A DNA stretch of 64,000 nucleotides, taken from positions 2,046,001 to 2,110,000 of the forward strand of contig NZ_CP041070.1 in NCBI RefSeq assembly GCF_006459125.1, given 5' to 3'. This DNA is from Halarcobacter anaerophilus. Its GTDB lineage: Bacteria > Campylobacterota > Campylobacteria > Campylobacterales > Arcobacteraceae. Positions within the stretch are counted from its first letter, which is position 1, and every line of letters begins with the position of its first letter. A model generated the notes under the pieces. It was not told where the DNA came from. It searched no databases and saw only the letters and a program-made list of their open reading frames with translations. The position numbers were made by a program, and so were the translations under genes. Positions 46,987 to 55,618 of this stretch are shown here, in pieces.

Positions 46987-48009
46987 ATGGAAACAAAAGG
47001 AATCCTGTCTACAGGTAAAAAACTAGTAATAGGAACAGTTGCAGCAGCAATGATGGCAACTTCTGCAGTAGCAGCAGAATATACGTTAAAGTTCTCACAC
47101 GTTGTAAGTGCTAATACGCCAAAGGGAAAAGCGGCGGATTTTTTTGAGAAAAGATTGGAAGAGTTATCTGGAGGAAGAATAGATGTACAAGTTTATCCGT
47201 CATCTCAACTTTACAACGACAATGCAGTTGTAAAAGCGTTAAGACTTAATTCTGTTCAAATGGCAGCACCTGCATTTTCAAAATTCGGGAAAATCGTACC
47301 TCAATTAGCTCTATTTGATTTACCGTTCATCTTTAAAGATATTGATCATTTGCATAGAGTACAAGACGGTGAAGTAGGAACAAAACTAAAAGATATGGTA
47401 ACTGCTAAAGGTATTATTGCTTTAGATTTCTGGGATAACGGATTTAAACAATTTACATCTTCACAAAAACCTATTCTTATGCCAAAAGATGCGGAAGGTC
47501 AAAAATTTAGAATTATGTCTTCTAAAGTATTAGAAGCACAAATGAAAGCTGTAGGAGGTAATCCTCAAATGATGCCTTTTTCAGAAGTTTATTCTGGATT
47601 GCAACAAGGTGTAATTGATGCAGCTGAAAATCCTATTTCAAATATCTACACTAAAAAATTTCACGAAGTACAAAAATATCTTACAATTTCAAATCACGGA
47701 TATTTAGGATATTTAGTAGTTATGTCTAAAAAATTCTGGAACTCTTTACCTGATGATTTAAAAGCTGACGTAAAACAAGCTATGAAAGAAGCAACTGCTA
47801 AAGAGAGAGAATTGGCACAAGCTTTAGACAAAGAGCAGTTTGAAGAAATCAAAAAATATGCTAAAGATACAGGAAAACTTGAAATATTCACATTAAATGA
47901 CCAACAAAGAGAGGCTTGGAGAGAAGCTGAAAGTAAAATCTATCCTGAATTCTACAATAAAAGAAAAATCGGAAAAGATTTAATTGAAGGTGCATTAAAC
48001 ACTAAATAA
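46987..48009 (+). CDS. dctP: TRAP transporter solute-binding protein DctP, Sec-exported
   Basis: 340 residues from ATG 46987, which sits 8 bases after AAGGAG. A GTG at 46978 is in frame but overlaps that ribosome site and is rejected. A Sec signal peptide ends near TSAVAAEYTLKFSHV. The body matches DctP: SHVVSANTPKGKAADFFEK, QVYPSSQLYNDNAVVKALR, FRIMSSKVLEAQMKAVGG and the key Arg region before GLQQGVIDAAENPISNI. It binds a carboxylate, typically a C4-dicarboxylate, in the periplasm for DctQM. Confidence 0.93.
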   Translation: METKGILSTGKKLVIGTVAAAMMATSAVAAEYTLKFSHVVSANTPKGKAADFFEKRLEELSGGRIDVQVYPSSQLYNDNAVVKALRLNSVQMAAPAFSKFGKIVPQLALFDLPFIFKDIDHLHRVQDGEVGTKLKDMVTAKGIIALDFWDNGFKQFTSSQKPILMPKDAEGQKFRIMSSKVLEAQMKAVGGNPQMMPFSEVYSGLQQGVIDAAENPISNIYTKKFHEVQKYLTISNHGYLGYLVVMSKKFWNSLPDDLKADVKQAMKEATAKERELAQALDKEQFEEIKKYAKDTGKLEIFTLNDQQREAWREAESKIYPEFYNKRKIGKDLIEGALNTK

Positions 48010-48016
48010 TTTAACT

Positions 48017-48047
48017 TTTAAACTATCGGCTCTTCCGATAGTTTAAA
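48017..48047 (+). terminator. Stem-loop after the first dctP
   Basis: TTTAAACTATCGG (48017-48029) pairs with CCGATAGTTTAAA (48035-48047), a perfect 13-bp stem with a 5-base loop, 8 bases past the stop. The U-tail is weak (TTCTTATA), so it may be partial, or protect the dctP message from decay. Confidence 0.65.
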
Positions 48048-48125
48048 TTCTTATATAAATTCCCGTAAACTGCTATTTTATAGATGATTTTATACAAGAT
48101 TTAAATTTAAAAATTTCTTCTTATG

Positions 48126-48157
48126 TACATAATAGCTACATAACTTTTAATTATAAT
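48126..48157 (+). promoter_or_regulatory. Second dctP promoter with identical direct-repeat layout
   Basis: TACATAA occurs at 48126-48132 and 48137-48143 (period 11), followed after 8 bases by the -10 box TATAAT (48152-48157). Spacing matches the first dctP promoter base for base. It lets dctP2-dctQM be transcribed independently of the first gene. Confidence 0.6.
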
Positions 48158-48184
48158 TTATATACAATAGAGGAAGGAGAGAAA

Positions 48185-49246
48185 ATGACAAAATATGCAC
48201 TAAAATGTGTAATATCAAGTATCATAATCTTACCCATACTGTTTTTTAGTGGTTGTAAAGGGAAAGAAAAAGAGCATAAAGTTGAAGAGAAAAAAGATGC
48301 TCCGATTTTGGGTGAATACATTCTTAAGTTTTCTCATGTAGTTAGCCCAAATACACCAAAAGGAAAAGCGGCAAGCTTTTTTGAAAAAAGATTAGAAGAG
48401 TTGAGTGAAGGAAGAATTGATGTACAAGTCTATCCTTCATCTCAACTTTATAAAGATAATGCTGTTTTAAAAGCATTAAAACTCGATACTGTTCAAATGG
48501 CGGCACCGAGTTTTTCAAAGTTTGGGAAAATTGTTCCTCAACTAGCACTGTTTGATCTGCCGTTTCTTTTTAAAGATATGGCTCATATACATAGAGTGCA
48601 AGACGGGAAAGAGGGACAAAAGTTAAAAGATATGGTTAATGCAAAAGGTTATATTGCTTTAGCTTTTTGGGATAACAATTTTAAACAGTTGTCTTCATCT
48701 AAAAAACCTTTGATTTTGCCTGAAGATGCAAAAGGACAAAAATTTAGAATTATGTCCTCAAAGGTTTTAGAAGAGCAATTTAATGTAATAGGTGCTAATC
48801 CGCAAATGATGCCGTTTTCGGAAGTTTATTCGGGATTACAACAAGGAGTTATAGATGGTCAAGAGAATACTATTTCTAACATCTATACAAAAAAATTCCA
48901 TGAAGTTCAAAAATACCTGACTATGACAAATCATGGTTATTTGGGATATTTAGTTGTAATGTCTGAAGAGTTTTGGAACTCTTTACCGCAAGATTTGCAA
49001 AAAGCTGTTGTACAGGCTATGAAAGAGGCAACGGCAAAACAAAGAGAATATGCTCAAGAGTTAAATGCCAAGCAGTTTAACTTGATAAAAGAGTATGCAA
49101 AACAAAGCGGTAAATTAGAGATTATTAATTTAACAAAAGAGCAAAAAGATGCTTGGAGAAGAGCCGTTAGTAAAATCTACCCCGATTTTTATGATTCAAA
49201 TAAAATCGGTGAAGATTTGATTAAAGGCGTTTTAGCGACGGAGTAA
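48185..49246 (+). CDS. dctP: TRAP transporter solute-binding lipoprotein DctP
   Basis: 353 residues. The N-terminus has a lipoprotein signal ending ILPILFFSGC, so the mature protein starts at Cys and is lipid anchored. A charged linker (KGKEKEHKVEEKKD) follows. The rest aligns almost residue for residue with the first DctP, including QVYPSSQLYKDNAVLKALK and QQGVIDGQENTISNIYTKKFHEVQKY. It is a tandem duplicate. Asp/Ala changes near the ligand loop (INNFKQLSSSKKPL vs the first copy) may alter specificity. AGGAAGGAG precedes the ATG; dctQ follows 3 bases on. Confidence 0.92.
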   Translation: MTKYALKCVISSIIILPILFFSGCKGKEKEHKVEEKKDAPILGEYILKFSHVVSPNTPKGKAASFFEKRLEELSEGRIDVQVYPSSQLYKDNAVLKALKLDTVQMAAPSFSKFGKIVPQLALFDLPFLFKDMAHIHRVQDGKEGQKLKDMVNAKGYIALAFWDNNFKQLSSSKKPLILPEDAKGQKFRIMSSKVLEEQFNVIGANPQMMPFSEVYSGLQQGVIDGQENTISNIYTKKFHEVQKYLTMTNHGYLGYLVVMSEEFWNSLPQDLQKAVVQAMKEATAKQREYAQELNAKQFNLIKEYAKQSGKLEIINLTKEQKDAWRRAVSKIYPDFYDSNKIGEDLIKGVLATE

Positions 49247-49249
49247 AAA

Positions 49250-49873
49250 ATGATTATTTTTAGAATTTTAGGTAAAATCATCGGTTTTATAAACCAATCA
49301 ATTGCAGCAATCGGTATTACAGGCGGTGTTGCAATCGCATTTACTAATGTTGTAGCAAGATATGTTTTTGATGCATCATTAGTTTGGGCCACAGAACTAA
49401 CTATTTTAATGTTTTTGTGGAGTGTATTTTTTGCAGCGGCATACTGTTTTAAACAAGATGCACATATTGCAGTAACAATTATTCTTGATATTGTACCGAC
49501 AAAAGTTGCAAAAGTAATGTTACTTATATCTCATGTAGTAACACTTGTATTCTTAATTGCAGTTGCATATTACGGTTATGAATATCTTCTTTTGGTAATT
49601 GATTTGGATGAAAGATCAATTGATTTATGGGGTATGCCTATGTGGATTCCTTATTTAGTAATTCCTATTGCTTTTTCACTTGCAGCATATAGAGTTTTGG
49701 AAAAAATATATATTATTTTAAAAACACCTCACGAAGAGGTCTTAAAAGACAGTGAAGCAGAACAAGTTTTAGCAGGAATGGGAGTTGGAGCAGAAGATAA
49801 AAACAATGAAAATGTTAAGGAGCTAAATAAAATGGTTAAAGACGTTGAGAAGAAAACAGGAGGATTACTATGA
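49250..49873 (+). CDS. dctQ: TRAP transporter small permease DctQ
   Basis: 207 residues with four membrane helices (about 5-30, 45-66, 85-108, 120-150). VVARYVFDASLVWATELTILMFLWSVFFAAAYCFKQDAHIAV is the DctQ core motif (E-x(5)-W...A-HI). An unusually long charged C-terminal tail of about 45 residues, with a run of KDVEKKTGG, follows the last helix. It forms the transport complex with DctM. Its stop overlaps the dctM ATG by four bases. Confidence 0.93.
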   Translation: MIIFRILGKIIGFINQSIAAIGITGGVAIAFTNVVARYVFDASLVWATELTILMFLWSVFFAAAYCFKQDAHIAVTIILDIVPTKVAKVMLLISHVVTLVFLIAVAYYGYEYLLLVIDLDERSIDLWGMPMWIPYLVIPIAFSLAAYRVLEKIYIILKTPHEEVLKDSEAEQVLAGMGVGAEDKNNENVKELNKMVKDVEKKTGGLL

Positions 49874-51153
49874 GTATAGCTTTATTATTTGCAATATTTT
49901 TCCTTCTGGTTATTCTTGGAACTCCTATTGCTATCTGTTTGGGAGCATCTACATTTATTACGCTTTTAATCTTTACTGATATTTCTCCTATTGAAGTTTC
50001 GGCAATGATTTTTGAAAAAGTTGAACACTACTCATTGATGGCAATTCCAATGTTCATTCTTGCAGGTAATCTTTTAAGTAAAGGTAGTGCGGCACAAAGA
50101 ATTATAGAATTTGCAAAATCATGCGTAGGTCACTTACCCGGAGGATTACCGATTTCAGCTATTTTTGCATCAATTATTTTTGCAGCTGTTTCAGGTTCGT
50201 CTCCGGCAACAGTTGTTGCTATCGGATCTATTATGTTTGGTGCTATTATGCAAGCTGGATATCCAAAAAAATATGCAGTGGGAACTATTGCAACAGCAGG
50301 TTCTTTAGGTATTTTAATTCCACCTTCAATTGTATTAATTGTTTACGGAGTTACGGCAGAAGTATCTATCGGTAAACTTTTTATGGCAGGTGTAATTCCG
50401 GGTCTTATGCTTGGGATTATGATGATGACTATTACTTATATTGGAGCTAGAAGATTAGGTTTTGAAAAAGAAGAACCGCAACCTCTTAAAATAAGACTTA
50501 AAAAGATGAAAGATGCTTCGTGGGGACTTTTTACTATCGTTTTAGTAATCGGTGGTATTTACGGGGGAATTTTTACTCCTACTGAAGCAGCGGCAGTTGC
50601 AGCGGTTTGGGCATTTATAGTTTCTGTTTTTATTTATAAAGATATAAAACTTTCAGAACTTTATGCAACAGCTTTAGAGTCTGCTAAAACTACTTCAATG
50701 ATTATGTTTATTATCGCAAATGCGATGCTTTTTGCACACTTTTTAACAATTGAAAATATACCTCAACAAATCACTGAAGCACTTGTTGCTGCAAATGTAA
50801 ATAAATATATGTTCCTTTTGATGGTTAACTTACTTCTAATTTTAGCCGGTTCATTTATGGAACCAAGTGCTATTATTATGATTATGGTTCCTTTACTGCT
50901 TCCTGTGGCAGTAGCTCTTGGAATTGATCCGATTCATTTTGGTATTTTAATTACGGTGAATATGGAGTTAGGAATGGTGTCCCCGCCTGTTGGACTAAAT
51001 CTGTTTGTTACATCCGGGCTTACTGGTATGAGTATAAAAGATGTAATAGTTGCAGCGTTCCCTTGGACCATGACTATTTTAGTAGGTCTTATTTTAATTA
51101 CATATATACCTGAGATTTCTCTGTTTTTGCCTAATTTAATGTATGGGCATTAA
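49870..51153 (+). CDS. dctM: TRAP transporter large permease DctM
   Basis: 427 residues with about twelve membrane helices. LGTPIAICLGASTF, MAIPMFILAGNLL, GSSPATVVAIGSIM, TAGSLGILIPPSIVLIVYG, FTPTEAAAVAAVWA and MVSPPVGLNLFVTSGL are the DctM family blocks. It carries the substrate with sodium symport across the inner membrane, fed by the two DctP proteins. Nothing unusual in sequence. It ends shortly before a terminator hairpin at 51170-51195. Confidence 0.95.
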   Translation: MSIALLFAIFFLLVILGTPIAICLGASTFITLLIFTDISPIEVSAMIFEKVEHYSLMAIPMFILAGNLLSKGSAAQRIIEFAKSCVGHLPGGLPISAIFASIIFAAVSGSSPATVVAIGSIMFGAIMQAGYPKKYAVGTIATAGSLGILIPPSIVLIVYGVTAEVSIGKLFMAGVIPGLMLGIMMMTITYIGARRLGFEKEEPQPLKIRLKKMKDASWGLFTIVLVIGGIYGGIFTPTEAAAVAAVWAFIVSVFIYKDIKLSELYATALESAKTTSMIMFIIANAMLFAHFLTIENIPQQITEALVAANVNKYMFLLMVNLLLILAGSFMEPSAIIMIMVPLLLPVAVALGIDPIHFGILITVNMELGMVSPPVGLNLFVTSGLTGMSIKDVIVAAFPWTMTILVGLILITYIPEISLFLPNLMYGH

Positions 51154-51169
51154 TTAAAAATTTATAAAG

Positions 51170-51195
51170 TAGAGAGGGATTTTAACTCCTCTCTA
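51170..51195. terminator. Bidirectional terminator after dctM
   Basis: TAGAGAGG (51170-51177) pairs with CCTCTCTA (51188-51195) over a 10-base loop, followed by TTTTA on the plus strand. It lies between convergent dctM and mntP. Confidence 0.7.
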
Positions 51196-51197
51196 TT

Positions 51198-51749
51198 TTA
51201 TAATAAAGTTTGTTCTATTAGAATTTTCAATCCGATAAGAATTAAAACAACTCCACCTATTTTTTCAGCTTTATCTTCTAAAAAACCTCCGCCTTTTATA
51301 CCTATATAATTACCTACTATAGAAAAAACAAATGTTACAAGAGCAATTATAATCATTGATAAATAAGGATTTAGTTTCAAAAGAGAGAGTGTAAATCCAG
51401 CAGCCATTGCATCAATACTTGTTGCTATTGCCAAGATTAACAAAACCTTGTTTGTTACAATTTTTATTTCCTCTTCCGTACTCTCTTCAAAACTTTCATA
51501 AAGCATTTTACCTCCTATTAAAGTTAAAAGAAAAAAGGCAATCCAATGATCTATTGTTTCAATAAAACTTCCCACTCCAACACTTGCTAGATAACCTATT
51601 AGAGGCATAAAACCTTGAAAAAAACCGAAAAACAGTCCGATTTTCAAAGCTAAAAATTTATCAAATTTTTTGGTTTTTACACCTAAACCTATTGAAACTG
51701 CAAAGGCATCCATAGATAAGGCAAATGCCAAAAGAAATACTTCTATCAT
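51198..51749 (-). CDS. mntP: Manganese efflux pump
   Basis: 183 residues with six membrane helices in two repeats. ALSMDAFAVSIGLG and ATSIDAMAAGFTLS are the duplicated MntP motifs with the metal Asp. FFFQGFMPLIGY-like FGFFQGFMPLIGYLA and GGKMLYESF also match. It exports Mn from the cytoplasm. It is divergent from zupT over about 110 bases; a -10 box TATAAT (minus, 51785-51790) lies upstream. Single-gene unit. Confidence 0.94.
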   Translation of the reverse strand: MIEVFLLAFALSMDAFAVSIGLGVKTKKFDKFLALKIGLFFGFFQGFMPLIGYLASVGVGSFIETIDHWIAFFLLTLIGGKMLYESFEESTEEEIKIVTNKVLLILAIATSIDAMAAGFTLSLLKLNPYLSMIIIALVTFVFSIVGNYIGIKGGGFLEDKAEKIGGVVLILIGLKILIEQTLL

Positions 51750-51857
51750 CTCTTATATAATCCTTTATTTTATTTAAAAGTGGGATTATAGCTAAATAAT
51801 AAAATATACCTCTTTAAAAGAATTTTGCTAAAATATAAAAAAAGGTGGAAAATTATT
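51750..51857. promoter_or_regulatory. Divergent mntP-zupT promoter region
   Basis: On the minus strand TATAAT at 51785-51790 serves mntP. On the plus strand TGCTAAAAT has an extended -10 (TAAAAT, 51829-51834) for zupT. No clear Fur/Mur or Mn riboswitch pattern was recognised. Confidence 0.45.
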
Positions 51858-52697
51858 ATGCTTGAATCATATGAATTAAACAATTATCTGTACGCTTTTT
51901 TATTAACTTTATTTGCAGGCTTATCAACTTCATTAGGTGCAATAATCGCTTTTTTTTCAAAAAAAAGGAGTGAAACTCTGCTCTCCCTGGGACTTGGATT
52001 TTCTGCCGGGGTTATGATTTATGTTTCATTTATGGAGATTTTGAAAAAATCTCAGGACTCTTTTTTTAATCTATATTCAAATGATGTTTTTTCTGAATTT
52101 CTAACTATATGCTGCTTTTTTTTAGGCATTGCTTTAAGTGCATTTATCGACAAACTTATTCCCGAAGATGTAAATCCCCATGAACCTAAATCATATAATC
52201 AATTAGAAGAGTTAAAAGATTCAAAACAAACACATATTACAAAACTAAAAAGAACAGGTATTTTTACTGCACTTGCCATAGGAATTCATAACTTTCCCGA
52301 AGGTTTTGCCACATTTATCTCCTCTTTGGATGATTTGACTATCGGAGTAACTATTGCTTTGGCAATTGCTATACACAATATACCTGAGGGTATGGCAATT
52401 TCACTTCCTATCTATCATGCAACCCAAAATAAGAAAAAGGCTTTTTGGTACTCTACTTTATCCGGACTTGCGGAACCTATCGGAGCTGTTATAGGATTTT
52501 TCCTACTTTTGCCTTTGATGGGCAGTGCAACGTTGGGAATCACTTTTGCAATTGTTGCGGGAATTATGATTTATATCTCTTTTGATGAGCTTTTACCTGC
52601 TGCAAGGGTTTACGGAAATGCCCATACTTCAATCTTAGGTCTTGTTTTAGGAATGTTGATTATGGCAATAAGTCTTTTAACTTTTAAAATATTTTAA
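51858..52697 (+). CDS. zupT: ZIP-family zinc (metal) transporter ZupT
   Basis: 279 residues from ATG 51858, supported by AAAGGTGG upstream; the frame is open 11 codons earlier without a ribosome site. About eight membrane helices. Helix 4 and 5 motifs are AIGIHNFPEGFATFISSL and AIAIHNIPEGMAISLPIY, the H-N-x-PEG metal sites of ZIP proteins. LSGLAEPIGAVIG is also typical. It imports zinc and perhaps other divalent metals. Pairing back-to-back with mntP suggests joint metal homeostasis. Confidence 0.93.
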   Translation: MLESYELNNYLYAFLLTLFAGLSTSLGAIIAFFSKKRSETLLSLGLGFSAGVMIYVSFMEILKKSQDSFFNLYSNDVFSEFLTICCFFLGIALSAFIDKLIPEDVNPHEPKSYNQLEELKDSKQTHITKLKRTGIFTALAIGIHNFPEGFATFISSLDDLTIGVTIALAIAIHNIPEGMAISLPIYHATQNKKKAFWYSTLSGLAEPIGAVIGFFLLLPLMGSATLGITFAIVAGIMIYISFDELLPAARVYGNAHTSILGLVLGMLIMAISLLTFKIF

Positions 52698-52718
52698 AAA
52701 TACTGTTTTGATACACTT

Positions 52719-52747
52719 TTGACACACTTTTTATATATAGTTATATA
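52719..52747 (+). promoter_or_regulatory. Promoter of the small orphan gene
   Basis: TTGACA (52719-52724), 17 bases, TATATA (52742-52747): a textbook sigma70 spacing, rare in this AT-rich window. A near-direct repeat ATACACTTTTG / ACACACTTTTT with an 11-base period overlaps the -35. Confidence 0.5.
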
Positions 52748-52768
52748 TATGGATATAAAGGATTAGTC

Positions 52769-52963
52769 ATGAGCCAAAGTATAAAAAACGGGAAAAATAA
52801 AGTTTTAAACATCTCCAATATATTAACACAAAAAGAGAAAAAAATGTTGCAAAACGTGGGGTATGTGCTTTTGTCGGGAAATCTTGTGAAAAAAGTAGCT
52901 AACTCACAAAACTTTAAAATAAAAAAAAGTGACAGTGTTTTGTTTTTACAGCTGAGTAACTAA
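52769..52963 (+). CDS. Small protein of unknown function
   Basis: 64 residues, lysine/asparagine-rich, no signal peptide or membrane helix. It has AAAGGA six bases upstream of the ATG and a good promoter in front, so it is likely expressed. The C-terminal half, LLSGNLVKKVANSQNF and SVLFLQLSN, could form a small beta fold, but I recognise no family. It ends 24 bases from a convergent hybrid kinase gene. It may be related to the neighbouring signalling cluster; that is a guess from position. Confidence 0.55.
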   Translation: MSQSIKNGKNKVLNISNILTQKEKKMLQNVGYVLLSGNLVKKVANSQNFKIKKSDSVLFLQLSN

Positions 52964-52986
52964 GCTATAAATTAATATAACTTAAG

Positions 52987-54105
52987 TTACTCTTGAATTT
53001 TATCAAACTCCATAATAAATTTAACTCCTACGTTAGAATTTTCCAAAGTTAAATTTCCTTCAAAAGAGTTTTTAACTACGAGTTTAACCATATAAAGTCC
53101 TATTCCTGTACCTTCGGCTTTTGTAGTATAATAAGGATCAAACACTTTTTCTAAATTTTCTTCATCTATTCCTCCTGCATTATCGGCAAGAGTTAAATAG
53201 TTCTTATCATCTTTTGAATAGACTTCGATTATAATCTTTCTATCTTCTATATTTCTATCTTGAAATGCTTGTATAGAGTTTGTTACAAGATTCATTAAAA
53301 CTTGTGTCAATTCCATTTCGACACCTTTTAAAGAGAAATCATTTTCAAAATTTATTTCAAGGTCTATATTGTTTTTCTTTATTACCGAATCAACTAATTC
53401 AAAACTTCCGTCCAATGTTTTTTTGATAGAAAATGTTTTTTTATCTTTGTTTGATTTAAAAAATTCCAAAAAACCGTCTATGGTATCCCTCATATGATGG
53501 ATTTGTAATTTCGTATTTTCCGAGAATTCATCTATTGCTTCTTTATCCAACTCACCGTAATCATATGAATACTTTATATCATCACAATATAAAGACAAAA
53601 TATTAAGAGGTTGTTTCAACTGATGTGAAATCACACCTATCATCTCTCCTATTGATGCCATTTTAGTATTGTGAACAACTAATTTATTCGCCTCTTTTAA
53701 AGACTCTTTAGTCTCTTTGTTTTTATGAAAAAGATCAATATATACTTTTAGTTTTGAACTTAAAAGGTTTACATCAATCGGTTTTGAGATATATTCGATT
53801 ACACCTAAATCATACCCTTTTTGCTGATAAGCATCTTTATCGTATATTCCTGTAATAAAAATAATAGGAATATCTTTTAACTTGTCAATTCCTTTTATAT
53901 ATTCTACAAACTGGAAACCGTCGATATCAGGCATTTGAATATCACTTAAAATCAAATCTACATCATTATCCATTAGAATTTGTATTGCATCTTTTGCATT
54001 TAAAGCAGTATAGATATCAACATCAAACTCTTCTATTAAAAGTTGTAAAGAGTAAATATTCTCTTCAACATCATCTAAAATTAAAATTGAAAATCTGTTT
54101 TTCAT
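52987..54105 (-). CDS. Receiver-histidine kinase hybrid (REC-HK)
   Basis: 372 residues. An N-terminal receiver (residues 1-125) has Asp11/Asp12 in LILDDVEEN, phosphoacceptor Asp55 in LILSDIQMPD and Lys108 in ISKPID. A coiled linker leads to ASIGEMIGVISHQLKQPLN with His161. The ATP domain has LMNLVTNSIQAF, LADNAGGID and GTGIGLYM. No membrane segment, so cytoplasmic. Such proteins relay phosphate from another kinase. The ATG overlaps the TGA-side of the next kinase by four bases; the two plus the HD-GYP gene form one operon. Confidence 0.92.
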   Translation of the reverse strand: MKNRFSILILDDVEENIYSLQLLIEEFDVDIYTALNAKDAIQILMDNDVDLILSDIQMPDIDGFQFVEYIKGIDKLKDIPIIFITGIYDKDAYQQKGYDLGVIEYISKPIDVNLLSSKLKVYIDLFHKNKETKESLKEANKLVVHNTKMASIGEMIGVISHQLKQPLNILSLYCDDIKYSYDYGELDKEAIDEFSENTKLQIHHMRDTIDGFLEFFKSNKDKKTFSIKKTLDGSFELVDSVIKKNNIDLEINFENDFSLKGVEMELTQVLMNLVTNSIQAFQDRNIEDRKIIIEVYSKDDKNYLTLADNAGGIDEENLEKVFDPYYTTKAEGTGIGLYMVKLVVKNSFEGNLTLENSNVGVKFIMEFDKIQE

Positions 54106-55607
54106 CTTCTTCTCCCTATAAACTCTTCTATATCGGTTATATCTACAATATTACCTTTTATTACATAAATATCGTTTTTAAATATCTCTTTTAAAAGGTT
54201 TAACTCATGCTTTGATATGCCTGCACTGTCTAAGATTATTACATCAAAAGAACTGTTTGCATTTTGAAAAAGTTCTTCCAAGTTTGTTACTTGTTTTAAA
54301 GTATGAACTTTTTGTAATAATATTACTATATTAATAAACTTTACCGCATCTGTGTTGTAAAGCAGAATATTTCTATGTACTTGTATTTTCGTCTCATTTC
54401 TAACTCCTTCTTTTTTATTCACTTTGCTGCTTTGCTCCTCTAAATCAAGAATATCCAAGCATTTGATTGCTTCACTGTTTTTAGGAACTGTTGCATAAAA
54501 AGTCGTTCCCTTTCCTACTTCGCTTTTTACAAAAATCGAACCTTTTAAAAGCTCCAACAACTCTTTTGTAATAGCAAGCCCCAAACCTGTACCTCCAAAC
54601 TTCCTTGTTGTACTGCTGTCTGCTTGTTTAAATCTGTCAAAGATATCGCTTAATCTATTTTGAGGAATTCCTATTCCCTGATCTTCCACGGAGATAGTTA
54701 CCTGGTCATCTTCATCTTTTGCTTTTAAATAGATTGCTTTGCCTCCTTCTACAAATTTAACCGCATTGCTTAAAAGGTTTTTTACAATCTGTTTAATCTT
54801 TTTTTCATCGCTGTAAACTTCTGTTATTTTTTTATCATATTCAAAATGTAATTTGATTTTTTTCTCTTGTGTTTGAGGAAGAAACATTGAATATATCTCT
54901 TTTAGAAGTTTATATAAATTTATTTGAGAATAATCAACAACCACCCTTTTAGACTCAAGTTTTGATAAATCCAAAACATCATTTATCAAATCCAAAAGAT
55001 ATTTTCCCGAACTATTTATTATTTGCAAATTTTTAATATCCCTTTGCGTTAAGTTCTCGCTTCTATTCTCTTTCATTACAGAAGAGATTACATTTATAGA
55101 ATTTAGAGGAGTTTTAAGTTCATGACTCATATTTGCCAAAAAAATATCTTTTGCTTTGTTTGCTAGCTGCAACTGCTCTTTTTGCTCTTTTAAAAGCTTA
55201 TTTGTATCTTTTAGTTTTTTTATATTTAAACAAGATTTTATACTCAAATTTAATTTGGGAATAAAACTTTTAAACATTTCTAGGAAAAAATCCTTATCTA
55301 TACTCTCTTTTTCCACTAAAAATATTGAACCGTACTCCAATCTTAAAATTATTACACTCATTTCTTCATCAACTCTGTTAATACTTTGCGTATAATTTTT
55401 ATAAAGTTTTGGTTCAAACTCAGTTATAGTGCCGAAAGAAGCAATTTCTTCAACTTTTTTTTCATATTCGACGCAATAAAGAGCATAAAAAGCATTTGTC
55501 TGTTCAACAAATGTTTTTACTACCTCACTCATCATTTCAGATAAATCCAGGCAATTACCTATTGAACTATAACATTTATAAGTAGTTTCCAAATTACTAA
55601 CTTGCAT
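54102..55607 (-). CDS. Cytoplasmic histidine kinase with N-terminal sensor and pseudo-receiver tail
   Basis: 501 residues. Residues 1-125 look like a GAF-type sensor (weak). A coiled helix (125-150) leads to AKDIFLANMSHELKTPLNSI with His162. The catalytic domain has IVKNLLSNAVKF, VEDQGIGIP, FGGTGLGLAITKELL. The tail (about 405-501) has ILLYNTDAVKF and DVIILDSAGISK. It follows receiver topology and keeps a central Asp, but it lacks the N-terminal acidic pair and the TA/K pattern, so it is probably a non-phosphorylated receiver. No membrane helix. Starts 11 bases past the HD-GYP gene on the same strand. Confidence 0.85.
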   Translation of the reverse strand: MQVSNLETTYKCYSSIGNCLDLSEMMSEVVKTFVEQTNAFYALYCVEYEKKVEEIASFGTITEFEPKLYKNYTQSINRVDEEMSVIILRLEYGSIFLVEKESIDKDFFLEMFKSFIPKLNLSIKSCLNIKKLKDTNKLLKEQKEQLQLANKAKDIFLANMSHELKTPLNSINVISSVMKENRSENLTQRDIKNLQIINSSGKYLLDLINDVLDLSKLESKRVVVDYSQINLYKLLKEIYSMFLPQTQEKKIKLHFEYDKKITEVYSDEKKIKQIVKNLLSNAVKFVEGGKAIYLKAKDEDDQVTISVEDQGIGIPQNRLSDIFDRFKQADSSTTRKFGGTGLGLAITKELLELLKGSIFVKSEVGKGTTFYATVPKNSEAIKCLDILDLEEQSSKVNKKEGVRNETKIQVHRNILLYNTDAVKFINIVILLQKVHTLKQVTNLEELFQNANSSFDVIILDSAGISKHELNLLKEIFKNDIYVIKGNIVDITDIEEFIGRRR

Positions 55608-55618
55608 AACAGCCTCTT

